From: Apodemus sylvaticus
Taxonomy: Eukaryota > Chordata > Mammalia > Rodentia > Muridae
Direction: 5' to 3'
NCBI RefSeq assembly: GCF_947179515.1
Contig: NC_067495.1
Location: 65,087,411 to 65,151,410, forward strand
Length of the DNA: 64,000 bases
This document shows positions 45,894 through 55,998 of the stretch, piece after piece. The position numbers and the translations under genes were made by a program. Every line of letters starts with the position of its first letter. Position 1 is the stretch's first letter. Under the pieces are notes generated by a model. The model worked only from the letters and a program-made list of their open reading frames with translations. It had not been told where the DNA came from and ran no database searches.

Positions 45894-46216
45894 GTTTTTT
45901 AAGTTTTTCTTTTCTGTCTTTCTTTCTTTTGTTTAACTCTTTACACATTCTAGATGTCAACCCATTTTTTTGATATATAGTTGGCGAAACTTTTATCTTA
46001 GACTGCAGGCTGTCTCTTCATTCTGGTAATAGTTTCCTTTACTGTGCAAAGCTTTCTCATTTCATGTAATCTCATTTGTTAATTCTTGGGAGTATCTTCT
46101 ATGCTACTGAAATCACTTTTTAAATATTTTTGTCTATGAATATTTCTAAAAGTATTTTGCACTTTCCATTAGCAGTTTCTATGTATTGGGTCTTATTTTA
46201 AGGTTTTTGGTTAGTT

Positions 46217-46422
46217 TTTAAATACTTATTTTGTGTGTGTGTGTGAGTATTTTGAATGCATATATGTATGTGCACCACATGGATGCAATGCCTGTGGCAG
46301 TCAAAAGGAAGCAATGAATTCCTAGAGCTGGTCTTATGAATGGCTATGAGTCACTAAATTAGTGATGGAAACTGAGCACAGGTCTTCTGTAAGAGCAATA
46401 CTGAGCCATCTCTCCAGCCCCT
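46217..46422 (-). repeat. B3 SINE
   Basis: TGCACCACATGGATGCAATGCC, GCAGTCAAAAGGAAGCAATG and CTGAGCCATCTCTCCAGCCCC, in reverse order. Contains a short TG run. Confidence 0.9.
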
Positions 46423-46494
46423 CTTTGATCTATCTACAACAGATTTTTTTTCCTGTAGAGTGAGAGATATCGAGTCATCTGGATAGCCGGTTGT

Positions 46495-46922
46495 CTCGGA
46501 ATCATTTTATTTTTTTTCCTTTTTTTATTGATATATTTTTATTTACATTTCAAATGATTTCCCCTTTTCTGGGTCCCCACTCCCCGCAAGTCCCATAAGC
46601 CCTCTTCCCTCCCCCTGTTCCTCCATCTACTCCTTCCTGCTTCCCTATTCTGGAATTCCCCTATACTCTTGCACTGAGTCTTTCCAGAACCAGGGGCCTC
46701 TCCTCTGTTCTTCTTGTACCTCATTTGATGTGTGGATTATGTTTTGGGTATTCCAGTTTTCCAGGCTAATATCCACTTATCAGTGAGTGCATACCATGAT
46801 TGATCTTTTGAGACTGGGTTACCTCACTTAGTATGATGTTCTCTAGCTCCATCCATTTGTCTAAGAATTTCATGAATTCATTGTTTCTAATGGCTGAATA
46901 GTACTCCTCGGAATCATTTTAT
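46495..46922 (-). mobile_element. Young L1 3' end with 16-bp target-site duplication
   Basis: Minus-strand L1 tail: poly-T, TTTACATTTCAAATGATTTCCCC, pyrimidine-rich 3' UTR, ORF2 end to AATGGCTGAATAGTACTC. Exact 16-bp repeats CTCGGAATCATTTTAT at 46495-46510 and 46907-46922 flank it, so the insertion is recent and its boundaries are certain. Confidence 0.96.
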
Positions 46923-47164
46923 AATGACTGTGTTTTGTTTTTACATTTTTGTCAAAGATTAGACAGCTGTAACTGTGTCGGCTTATATCTGGGTCATCTA
47001 TTCATCTATCGGTCTATGTTTTTTGTGTTTGTATGATACTGTCTTTGTTATACAGTATAATTTAAAGTTAATCTTCTGGCTCTTTTTCATTCTCTTATTT
47101 GTTCCATCTTCACCTGTGTTGTTCCATCTTCACCTGTGTCTAGCTTGTTCTATCTTTGTGACCT

Positions 47165-47372
47165 GTATCTCTATAACTGGCTTGATGAAACTGCCCCCCT
47201 CCACTGCCCCTCAAGTAGCTGAGGATGAGCTTGAAGTCCTGATCCTCCAGCTTCCATTTCTGGACCGGCTAAGACTACAAGCCAGTGTGCCTTTACCACC
47301 TCATTTTAGATGGTGCCAAACACAGGATCTTGGCTGGCTTTCTACCTACTGAACTGTATCTCCAGCACAGAA
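47165..47372 (-). repeat. Diverged B1/ID composite SINE
   Basis: CCTCAAGTAGCTGAGGATGAGCTTGAAGTCCTGATCC, then CAAACACAGGATCTTGGCTGGC and CTACTGAACTGTATCTCCAGCAC, the reversed B1 body and ID head of a B4-type SINE. Confidence 0.65.
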
Positions 47373-47505
47373 TATACTCTTTTAAAAGATAAAGTGATTA
47401 ATAGAGCAATCATGTGAATTCAACTAGAAAAGCCATAAGAGTGTGACTTTCCAGGGCTTTAGATAACTTCTGCATTGTGTATAGAATGGCTAGGTCTTCC
47501 TTTCT

Positions 47506-47506
<1 letters not shown>

Positions 47507-47561
<55 letters not shown>
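47507..47561. repeat. Poly-T run of about 55 bases
   Basis: Uninterrupted T run. Probably a SINE or processed-element tail in reverse, but the right side (GTCTTGCTTTGAGCTAGTTG) shows no clear B1 body. Confidence 0.97.
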
Positions 47562-47562
<1 letters not shown>

Positions 47563-47660
47563 TCTTGCTTTGAGCTAGTTGCTCCTTCATATTATTTTAC
47601 TTCTATTTTGCTTTAAAATGGTGCTTACTACTTATTATATATTTAAAAATCATAACTCAG

Positions 47661-47850
47661 GGCTGGAGAGATGGCTCGCAGTTATAATCACTTGCTGCTC
47701 TTCCAGAGAACCTAAGCTCAGTTCCCAGAACCCACAACTGCCAGTAACTGTATCTCCAGATCTTTTCTGGCCTTCATGGGTACCCATGCACACGTGGCAT
47801 ACATTCTCACAAACAAAGACACCCCCCCACATGCAAATCTTTCAAACTAA
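47661..47850 (+). repeat. B3 SINE
   Basis: GGGCTGGAGAGATGGCTCGCAG, CTTGCTGCTCTTCCAGAGAACC, CCAGTAACTGTATCTCCAGATC and CCATGCACACGTGGCATACATTCTC. Confidence 0.93.
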
Positions 47851-48244
47851 TAACGCATTATAAGTTAAAAACAACATGTACTATATGTAAGTAACTGAAA
47901 TAACTGTCACTTTCAGAACAAACTACTGAGATAAATCACACTTGTATTTTTAAAATCTGTTTATTGGCAGATCCTAATATTTCATTCTGTATTTATTATA
48001 TTGTGATCAGTTCCTTAGGTTGAACTCTCAGAAGAAACTCTGATCTCTTGCACATAGGTAGCTGAAAAGGGGAAGAATATGTTAATATCTTTTCTATATA
48101 ATTATAAATATTCTTATTGAACCCTGTAACCTATTGAAATGTAATTAAGTTGCTTAATGTAATTAAGAGTGGTGCTTCTTTTTACAAGGATTAATTCTGG
48201 TATCACAGCATGAGTTAGTTTTCTCAAAAATGGGTTCCTTTATA
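47851..48244. other. Intergenic DNA, nothing recognised
   Basis: AT-rich sequence with no frame or repeat that I can identify. Confidence 0.5.
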
Positions 48245-48478
48245 ATGTTGAGACTGACTTTTGAATCTCTCTGGCTTCCTGTCTTTTCACCATGTCATGC
48301 CACTTCACACATGGTCCTACCATCATGCTGTCCTTCCGTTTCAGAGACATCAAAACAGGTCCTTGACAGAAACTGAACAGATTAGCATAACTGATCTTGG
48401 ACACTCATCTCCCATAAACTGTAAGTATCCAGCCCCAGGCATTTGTTTATAGCAACAGAAAATTGACTAATACATTTT
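48245..48478 (+). mobile_element. MaLR LTR fragment
   Basis: Ends with CCAGCCCCAGGCATTTGTTTATAGCAACAGAAAATTGACTAATAC, the 3' signature of MaLR-type LTRs. Upstream TTCCTGTCTTTTCACCATGTCATGCC fits the same family. Non-coding. Confidence 0.7.
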
Positions 48479-50289
48479 AATATGCGTGTGCATATGAGTG
48501 CCTTCAGGTGCCAGGTTCAGGGTATCAGAACTCCTAGAGCTGGAGTTATAAGAGGAAAAAGACATGGAGAAAAAGGATTATTAAATGAAACAATGATTAA
48601 AATATCCCCAAATTTAGGACTAGAAATATATACTCACCATGAAGACTAAAGGTTCTCAGTATTTGACACTGTATTATATATATTTGTACTGTATTAGAAT
48701 TGAATTATCAAAGTTGAAGTCAGAGAATTATAAAACAAAACAAAAAAATAAAGCCATTTGGAATCCCTTCCAAAAAAAAATGAGTGGATTTTCAGGAAAA
48801 AGAAAACTTTGTAGACCAAAAGACATTTGATAATATATCAAAATGAAACAGATCTCAAATCAAAAAAGGGAAAGGCAGCAAAGAATGCCAATTCATCAGG
48901 AAATCAATTAAAAAGATACAGCTATAAGTATTTAACAGTCATAAAATACAGTATGAGGAATATATAATATATAAATACAATATAAGGTGTAAAACAGTAT
49001 TTGTATTATAAACAAAATGCATATTTTTAAACATATATTTAAGAACTTTGATGAAAAATACAATTTTTTAAAGATTTTAAAAAAGTTTGGTGTGTCTGTG
49101 TGTGGGGATGGTGTAGGGTGGGGTGGGATGAAATTCTTTGAGAATTTCATTTGGTATATTTTGATCATATTCTTTCCCCTCCTTCAATCCTCCCAGACCC
49201 ACCCCCACTCTCACACATACATTAAGCCACATCCATCTCACCCTAATAAGGTAAATCTTAAATGGAAGACACATGGTGCACAAAGACAATTGCCCCCTGC
49301 TCTAGCCATTTTTTGTAGTCAGCATGGAGCTTGTCCTGGAAAAATGAAAAGCAGCCTGTTAAAAGTGGAGTTATGCATCATATAAAAATATTTCAGAATT
49401 CAGGTTTAGCTTATTACAAATTTGTCTTTCATAAGGTGATTATGTGTAAACTTAAAATTGTTTTTGGAAAGTTCTTATAGAAATTTAAAGAGCCGAGAGT
49501 AGGTGAATTAAAAAGATAGAAACTCGATCATTTACATGGATCATTATCACAACCATATTATAAGGTATAATAATAAAAATGGCATGTTTATATGCACAAA
49601 TAGAAAGCAAGTGGCCAACCAAACAAAATAAAACTCAGAAGTGCATCTTCATATATATGACCAGTTGGTCTTGCAGCAACATTGACAAATGAAGAAAACA
49701 TATATCTTGTTAGCAGCTGGCGCTACTTCATTTGTGTATCCATAAGAAAAATATCGCCATATTAACCTAAGCTCATTTTCTTTTATATTAATTTATATTT
49801 CAGTTTTCATATAAGTATAGTTTTTTGTTAAACGTATTATTCACATACTCCTTTCCCCTTCTAAGCCTTCTTCCCATTAATCTTTTCGTTTCTTAGACAG
49901 TTTCATTTTACAGTCATGTCATAATTTTATATATGTATATAAAACTGAGGAAGAGCAATGAGAAAATATATAATATTTGTCTTCTGAGACTGTCGTAATT
50001 CACTTGAATGCAATTATCTTTAATTGAATTCAGATTACAAGGCTTCTTCTATACTGGAAAAAAATATACATGCTAAAGTATCCAACTTACAGGCCATAGG
50101 CCACATGTGGCCCAGGATAGCTATATGAATACATCCAAACACATAATGATTAGCATTACAAGATTTTTGTGATTTTTTTATAACTTGATTGCACAGTTGT
50201 CAGGCACGATTTTTTAGGTGACAGTCAATAGAGTACACAACTGTTTCCATGTTGACGTATGTATGTGTTTATTATTGCTTTTGATGTTT
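48479..50289. other. Intergenic DNA with a probable old L1 tail
   Basis: About 49080-49240 looks like a minus-strand L1 3' end (GGTATATTTTGATCATATTCTTTCCCCTCC, then AATCCTCCCAGACCCACCCCC). The rest is AT-rich without a recognisable gene. Confidence 0.5.
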
Positions 50290-50485
50290 ACATTTTATTA
50301 CCTTTTTCTTTTCTTTCTATGTATGTGTATTTATGTAGGTGTGACTGTGGGGATTAATATGCCATGGTGCTCCTGTGGAGGTCAGAGAAAATTTTCTAGA
50401 GTCAGTTCTCTCCTTCCATCATATGGATCCACAGATAGAACTCAGATTGCCAAGTCCCTTTCTTTACCCAGCGAACCATCATGAT
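50290..50485 (-). repeat. B3/RSINE-type SINE
   Basis: ATGTATGTGTATTTATGTAGG, CTCCTGTGGAGGTCAGAGAAAATTTTC, CAGTTCTCTCCTTCCATCATATGGATCC and CTTTACCCAGCGAACCATC, reversed SINE landmarks. Confidence 0.8.
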
Positions 50486-50489
50486 AGCA

Positions 50490-50705
50490 GGGCTAGCAAA
50501 ATGGCTCAGTCAATAGAGCACTTGTTGCTTTTGCAGAGGACCCGGATTTGGTTCCCAGCGTCCACAAAACAGTTAACAACAATCTGTAACTACAGCTCCA
50601 GGAGATCCAATAGCCTTTTCTGACCCCTGTGGGCACCAGACATGCATCTGGCGTATATATGCATGCAGACAAACCACTTGTACACATAAAAAACTTCAAA
50701 TATTA
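50490..50705 (+). repeat. B3 SINE
   Basis: GGGCTAGCAAAATGGCTCAGTC, GCAGAGGACCCGGATTTGGTTCCC, CTACAGCTCCAGGAGATCCAATAGCC and GGGCACCAGACATGCATCTGG. It lies back to back with the preceding reverse SINE. Confidence 0.92.
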
Positions 50706-50884
50706 GCATAAAATAATTTGTTTCATTATAGCATTTGCATTCCCATGTGTCATCATACTGGTTAGCAATTGTTCCCTTCTCCACTGCCCTGCCCTGTGCC
50801 CTCTTCCTCTTCCTCTAGCCATTTCCCTTCCTTCTTGCAGACTGTGCCCTCTTTTGTTTGCACACGACACATGTTCATTATTTT

Positions 50885-51020
50885 AAGGCTTTTGAGACAG
50901 GATCTTACTTTGTAACCCTGGATGTTCTGGAACTCACTAAATATACCAGGCTAGCCTCTAATTTGTGAATTCTTGTCTCTGCTTTTCAGCTGTTGAAACT
51001 ACAGGTGTGTCCCACCACTA
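50885..51020 (-). repeat. B1 SINE, diverged
   Basis: TTTTGAGACAGGATCTTACTTTGTAACCCTGGATGTTCTGGAACTC, ATACCAGGCTAGCCTCTAATTTG and ACTACAGGTGTGTCCCACCACTA in reverse B1 order. Confidence 0.88.
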
Positions 51021-51164
51021 TTATGCTTCTGCATTTAAAACAATGTTTCTGGAGGATTATTGATTTCACTTACCACAGCACTAGATCACTTGTCCACCAC
51101 ATAAGAGGTCTTGGGTTACTGTCTCAATACTCTTTTAAAAATAGTTTATAAAATTATCTTTTTT

Positions 51165-51280
51165 TGTTTGTTTATATGTGTGTGTTGATGCCAGAGCAGA
51201 TATGTGGAGGTCAGAGGACAACCCTCAGGAACTGATGCTCTCCATCTATCATGTGGGTCTCTAGGATTGAATATAAACAT
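51165..51280 (-). repeat. B3/RSINE-like fragment
   Basis: GTTGATGCCAGAGCAGATATGTGGAGGTCAGAGGACAACC, then CTCTCCATCTATCATGTGGGTCTCTAGG. Partial reverse SINE. Confidence 0.7.
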
Positions 51281-51549
51281 ACGTACATAATTTCAATTTT
51301 GGTAGATAGTTTTCCAGATACTTCCATATTATTTCATAGTTTTTTCCATCTCAATTCATATACTTTTTGTTTTCCATCCACTATTTTAAAAACATGTATA
51401 TTTATCTTTCTAAAAAAAAAATAGCATTCCCTCCAGTCAACTGGTTTCATCTACCATTTTCATTTTGCTGTCATCCTGAGGAAACTGAGACCATATTTGA
51501 AATCAAGGATAAGAATTTTTTAAACCTAAAACTGTTTTAATAAATCAAC

Positions 51550-51735
51550 ATTTTAGGCTGGAAATGTGGCTCAGTAATACAGTGTTTGCTTAGCCTCAAG
51601 GAAGCCCTGGGTTCCATTTCCTGCACTGCAAACTTCATAGTGCACACCAGTAATCTCAGCAGTCTGGAGTGGAGGGGAGAGGTTCACGAGTTGGAAACTA
51701 CCTGAGCTATATAGGACCCTGTCTTTAAGACAGAT
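51550..51735 (+). repeat. B4 (ID-B1) SINE
   Basis: ID head (GGCTGGAAATGTGGCTCAGTAATACAG, TTGCTTAGCCTCAAGGAAGCCCTGGG) followed by a B1 body (CACACCAGTAATCTCAGCAGTCTGGAG, CTGAGCTATATAGGACCCTGTCTTTAAG). Confidence 0.9.
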
Positions 51736-52325
51736 AATAGGGCTTACTTTTAAAACTACACTATACAAATGTGTTACTAAGAAGAGTCCTACAGCAATAT
51801 TGTACATAAGATGGACTGCTTGCTCTTTGCCATTCAAATAGGAATTTAGCCTGGGTAATTAGCAGAAAACCAAACCCAACAGAAAGGCTTTTCATACAGA
51901 AAGGAGGCCAGGACTCTAAGCTTGCAGGCTATTCCCACCCTGGCTGTCTCTCCACAACAGTTTTGAAGCAGAAGTGTTTGAAAAGTCTGTCTCCATCTTG
52001 GATTTTTAAGTTCAACAGAGAATTGTGAGAATTCAGACCATTGTCAACAGCTGGCTTTAGCTTCGGCAACTAAGGCATTGAACAGACAATGAGGAATGAA
52101 GCATCGAAGCAGAGAGAAAGCTGTCAGCAAGGTGCTGGTACATGTCTCTACAAGATGACAACAGCTGGTGAGGAGAGTCAGGCCACTATACCATTCTGTC
52201 CTCGTGTCTGTAATTTTAATCCATTGGCAACAACTGAAATTCAGAGGTAGGGACAAGGACAAAGTGTTATCACTTGCAGAATCAGGAAATCACAACCTGA
52301 GTTTTCCATGTGCTTCAGGGAGAGA
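51736..52325. other. Intergenic DNA, nothing recognised
   Basis: Mixed-composition sequence. A 72-codon minus-strand frame and 108-codon plus-strand frame overlap here, and the latter runs into the CA/CG tract. No family recognised. Confidence 0.45.
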
Positions 52326-52329
52326 AAGG

Positions 52330-52430
52330 AAAACACACACACACACACACATGCGCGCGCGCGCGCGCACACACACACACACACACACGTACGCACGCAC
52401 GCACGCATGCACGCGCGCGCGCGCGCGCTC
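52330..52430. repeat. Alternating CA/CG purine-pyrimidine tract
   Basis: About 100 bases of strictly or nearly alternating purine and pyrimidine: (CA)n, then GCGCGCGCGCGC, (CA)n, ACGCACGCACGC and GCGCGCGCGCGCGC. This is the composition most prone to Z-DNA. It translates as His/Thr, Ala/Arg or Val/Cys repeats. Confidence 0.95.
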
Positions 52431-52689
52431 AACTGACAAAGGGGTCATTTGTTTCTCATCAGCAAGCAAAGCACTGGCAGGGAGGAGTGGGTGAGACAGC
52501 TGAAGCTCCAGCTCCCAGGATCCAGACGTCTGGCCCAACCAAAGCAAATTTCTTTAAACTTTTGTGATGTTCCTGAGGCCCATATAGGGGTAAAGTGCTT
52601 TTAGAGGGTCCAAGCTCTAAGGAATGTTCCTCTGTACGTCTTCCACCTCCAGTTCCCACATGCTTTTGTGGACAGGATTGTCAGAAAGA

Positions 52690-53060
52690 TCCATGTCTTC
52701 ACAGCCTGCAGGCAGGGCTCGGAACTGCAGGCTTGAACCACGCCCACCGCCGTCAGGTCCTTGGAGCAGGCAGGGCCGGCTGCGTGCTACACGCACTCCA
52801 GGCCGCTCAAGAAGAAGGCTGCGCTCCAGTTGCGCAGCCACCACGCCTGGCCGCCTTCCGCCACCCGCACAGTGCCCTGCATCCACACGGCCTCCAGTTC
52901 TAGCGGCGCAAGGCCCACTGTCGCCCGCGACAGCCGCCAGGCGCCCGGGCCACCCTTTGTGTGCACCGCGGCTGTGCTGCCTGCACCTTGAATGGCAACG
53001 CGGCAGCTACACAGGCCTAGGGGCCAGTCGCAGCCGCCATGCTGCACGCCACTTTGCCAC
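52690..53060. other. CpG-rich patch of unknown origin
   Basis: I count about 30 CpG dinucleotides in roughly 330 bases, surrounded by CpG-poor DNA. On the minus strand a GCCGCC-type context gives CAGCATGGCGGCTGCG with the ATG at 53042 in reverse, followed after seven codons by a stop. Other minus-strand frames (52787-53098 and 52617-52886) stay open for 103 and 89 codons and could be continuous with one frameshift. I do not recognise a protein. It could be a processed pseudogene of a GC-rich gene or an orphan CpG island. Confidence 0.5.
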
Positions 53061-53279
53061 CAAGGACAAGAATTTTTATCCTTTCCTCCTCCCTCCATGT
53101 TATCTATAACTATCCGGAATCAATTATCACTGCTCAAGTCTAGTGTCCTTATCGGCTTACTCTTTTCCTTACCCTTGACCTATTTATCTATGTTAATACT
53201 CTTTAGACTAGCATCTCAACGATGCAACTTCTAGTACTCAATGACTTCTGTTAAAAATTTAATTTCTTTATTTAAGAAT

Positions 53280-54350
53280 TTGTCCTTTTTTCTGTGTTAT
53301 TTATTGTTCTTTCATATATTGTATACTGACCACAGTTTCCCCTCCCTCCTCTGTTTCCATTGAGAAAGGGCAGGCCTCCCAGGGATCTCAACCAACATAG
53401 TATAACACGCTACAATAAGACGAGGCATATCCACTCATATTAACGCTGGGTGAGAGAATCCAGTAGAAGAAAAGGGACCTCAAGAGGGGGCAAAAGATTC
53501 AGAAGCAGCCCCAACTCCCATTGTTAGGAATCCCACAAGCATCCCAAGCTACACAAGCATACTAGATGTGGAGAGGTCTTAGATCAGACCCATGTAGGTT
53601 TCCTGGTTGTCAGTTCAGTCTCTGTAAATCCCCATGAGCCCCGGTGAGTTGATTCTCTGGCTTTTCTTGTGGTGTCCTTGACCCTTCTGGATGCAACATT
53701 CTTTCCTCTGTGCCATTCCCTGAGTTCTTCCTAAAGTTTGCCTGTGGGTCTCTGCATCTGTTTCCATCAGTTACAGCATGGAGCCTCTCTGAATGATGAT
53801 TATTCTAGGCTCCTGTCTCTGAGGTCTCTGAATATAGCAGAGTAGAAGGAAAAAATTCCTTGACTTCTTTTTTGCCAGTCATGTTTGCCTCTAAGGTCTC
53901 TGGGCTATCCAGCCTTTGGCTCCTGGTGTTCCAGGCTCTGTCAAGCATAGGATCCTTCTCTTTGCATGGCTATCAACGTGGACCAGTCATTGGTTGGCCA
54001 TTTCCAGAAGTTCTGTGCTACCTTCACCTCAGCACATCTTGTAGGCATAACAAATTTTGTGTTGACGCTTTTGTGGCTGGGTTGGTATCCCAGTCTCTCC
54101 ACTGGAACCCGTGTCTGCTTGTGGAAGGTTGACAGCTCAGTCTCCATATTCCTAATTACTAGGAGACTTTGCTAGGGTTACTCTCATAGATTCCAGGGGG
54201 TTTCCATTGCACTAGGCTTTTACCTTGCTCCTGAAGTGTTCCCCATTTCTATTTGTATCTCTCATTACTCTCTCTACTAGCTATGGGAAGGGAAGCCCAT
54301 AAATCCATAGCCACCAACTCCCATATTGGTCCGCCTGTTATGAACTATTG
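53280..54350 (-). mobile_element. Lx-type L1 3' UTR, long
   Basis: Minus-strand L1 3' UTR: CTGACCACAGTTTCCCCTCCCTCC, CAACTCCCATTGTTAGGAATCCCACAAGC, GGTTTCCTGGTTGTCAGTTCAG, TCTCCATATTCCTAATTACTAGGAGACTTTGCTAGGG and CATAGATTCCAGGGGGTTTCC. The plus- and minus-strand frames of 68-90 codons here are non-coding. Confidence 0.85.
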
Positions 54351-55015
54351 AATCAATCCAGAGCTCATACTGGTCAATTAATTTCATGTTTTACCACTAT
54401 TATTTTTTCCTAATAGCATGCCAAGAGCAGACATTAGACAACTATTACAGGTCCTAAAAATCTGAGTCCGGTGACATTATACATAGTAGTCAGTTCTAAG
54501 TCACTTACTCTGCCATGCTTAGCCTTTCTCACTGAAAAACTAATAAAAACCTATGGCACATTCCTCCTTTCTTACTAGATCAATATTGACATTTATGTGG
54601 CCCTTTGAAGCATATTGTACCATATTCCCTTGGGAATTGAAAGTAACTATCTTTAATTCCCAAGATATTTGTCTTTATCACCTTTCTGAAATATCTGGTT
54701 AAAAATAATGGATACATTTTAATAGGGCAAAATTGTAGTCAAATATAGAGAAACCTACAGACTGGAAGTATTTTCTGCCTCTCAAGGTGATGCCTATTCA
54801 GCATGATTGTTTCCATCTATTTTCAAGATACACGTTAAAATACTGAATTTCTTGCCAATTTTTGTATCTATCTCATGAGAAATAGCCCTGTACTACAAAA
54901 TGTAAATGTTTGAAGGAAAGATTAACATCACTTAAATCCTCATAGCTATACTGCTGAGAAAGAGAAAATTACAGTTCTATGAGGATTTCCAGCGATGACA
55001 AGTCATAATAAAATA
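54351..55015. other. Intergenic DNA between two L1 fragments
   Basis: AT-rich, no frame and no recognisable N-terminal Trappc13 sequence, although this is where it might have been expected upstream of the retrocopy. Confidence 0.5.
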
Positions 55016-55019
55016 ATAC

Positions 55020-55985
55020 TGATGTGATTCTGATAGGTCTTCCTTTATAAGTTACTTGCCCTTTTTCCCTTACTGCTTTTAATATTCTTTATTTAGTGAA
55101 TTTGGTGTTTTGATTATTATGTGCCGTGAGGATTTTCTGTTCTGGTCCAGTCTGTTTGGAGTTCTGAAGGCCTCTTGTATGTTCATGGGCATCTCTTTCT
55201 CTAGGTTAGGGAAGTTTTCTTCTACAATTTTGTTGAAGATATTTGCTGGCCCTTTAAGTTGTAAATCTTCACTCTCATCTATACCTATAATCCTTAGGTT
55301 TGGTCTTCTTGTTGTATCCTGAAGTTCCTGGATGTTTTGGATTACCAGCTTTATGCATTTTCTAATTCCACCTTCAATTAATTCAGAAAGAGCTTTTATA
55401 TCTACCATTCTTTATGTAAAATTTTCCATGAAATATTCAATTTTAACGTGTTTGTCTATTTATTTCTTGAATTTTATCAGAAATATTTTCCATGTAAATC
55501 TTCAATGTTATCTGAAAATGTTTATAATTCCACCTTCAATCAACTTAGAATTATCTTTATGCCTTTCATTTTATCTATATAATTTCCATGATGATCTTTA
55601 ATTTTAACATGTTTTTCTATATATTTCTACAATTTTATCAGAAATATTTTCCATGTAAATCTTCAAGTTTATCAGCAAATGTTTATATTTCTACTTTTAA
55701 TTAGCTTAGGAATACTTTTATGCCTACCATTATTATATCTATATAAAAATTTCCATGATAATCTTCAATTCTAACATGTTTTTCTACATTTTCTACAATT
55801 TTATCAGAAATATTTCCCACATAAATCTTCAATCCTATCATAAAATGTTTCTATCCCATATTTCAATTAATTTAGCAATGTTTTACAAGTCTACCACTTT
55901 AATCCTTAATTTTCCATGAAAATTGTCAATTTTAACGTGTTTATCTGAAATATTTTCCATGTAAATCTTTAATTTAAAAAAAATA
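55020..55985 (-). mobile_element. L1 ORF1 fragment with tandemly expanded coiled-coil part
   Basis: 55020-55360 aligns by eye with 62245-62560 of the large L1 in this window (shared TTCTGATAGGTCT, CTACTGCTTTTAATAT-like and GTATGTTCATGGGCATCTC). It encodes on the minus strand an L1 ORF1 C-terminal piece with RRPNLRIIGIDE and KEMPMNIQEAFRTPNRLDQ. Leftward of the ORF1 coiled coil in coding order (55364-55985) the element turns into about four tandem units of 161-166 bases instead of the usual sequence. All frames are broken by stops. Confidence 0.8.
55364..55985. repeat. About 162-bp tandem repeat, four diverged copies
   Basis: Units begin near 55364, 55526, 55687 and 55853. Each carries a TTCAATTAATTTAG-like start, a TTTCCATGA segment, TTTTAACATGTTTTTCTA and ATCAGAAATATTTTCCATG. 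The last copy has a deletion of about 20 bases. The spacing is close to 54 codons, and the minus-strand translations share HGK and SDKHVKI-like segments. Confidence 0.85.
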
Positions 55986-55998
55986 CTGAAGTGCTGAG

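Larger units (their letters stand above)
44838..47090 (-). mobile_element. Ancient L1 ORF2 remnant with three younger insertions
   Basis: Old minus-strand L1 readable in order: TAAGCTGAGTAATATTCTGTTGTGTATATTATCC, CATACTGATTTTCATAGTGACTGCACCAGTTTGCATTCC, ACCCATTTTTTTGATATATAG, TTTGTCAAAGATTAGACAGCTGTAACTG and GGTCTATGTTTTTTGTGTTTGTATGATACTGT. Interrupted by a B2 (about 45585-45893), a B3 (46217-46422) and a young L1 end (46495-46922). Confidence 0.85.
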
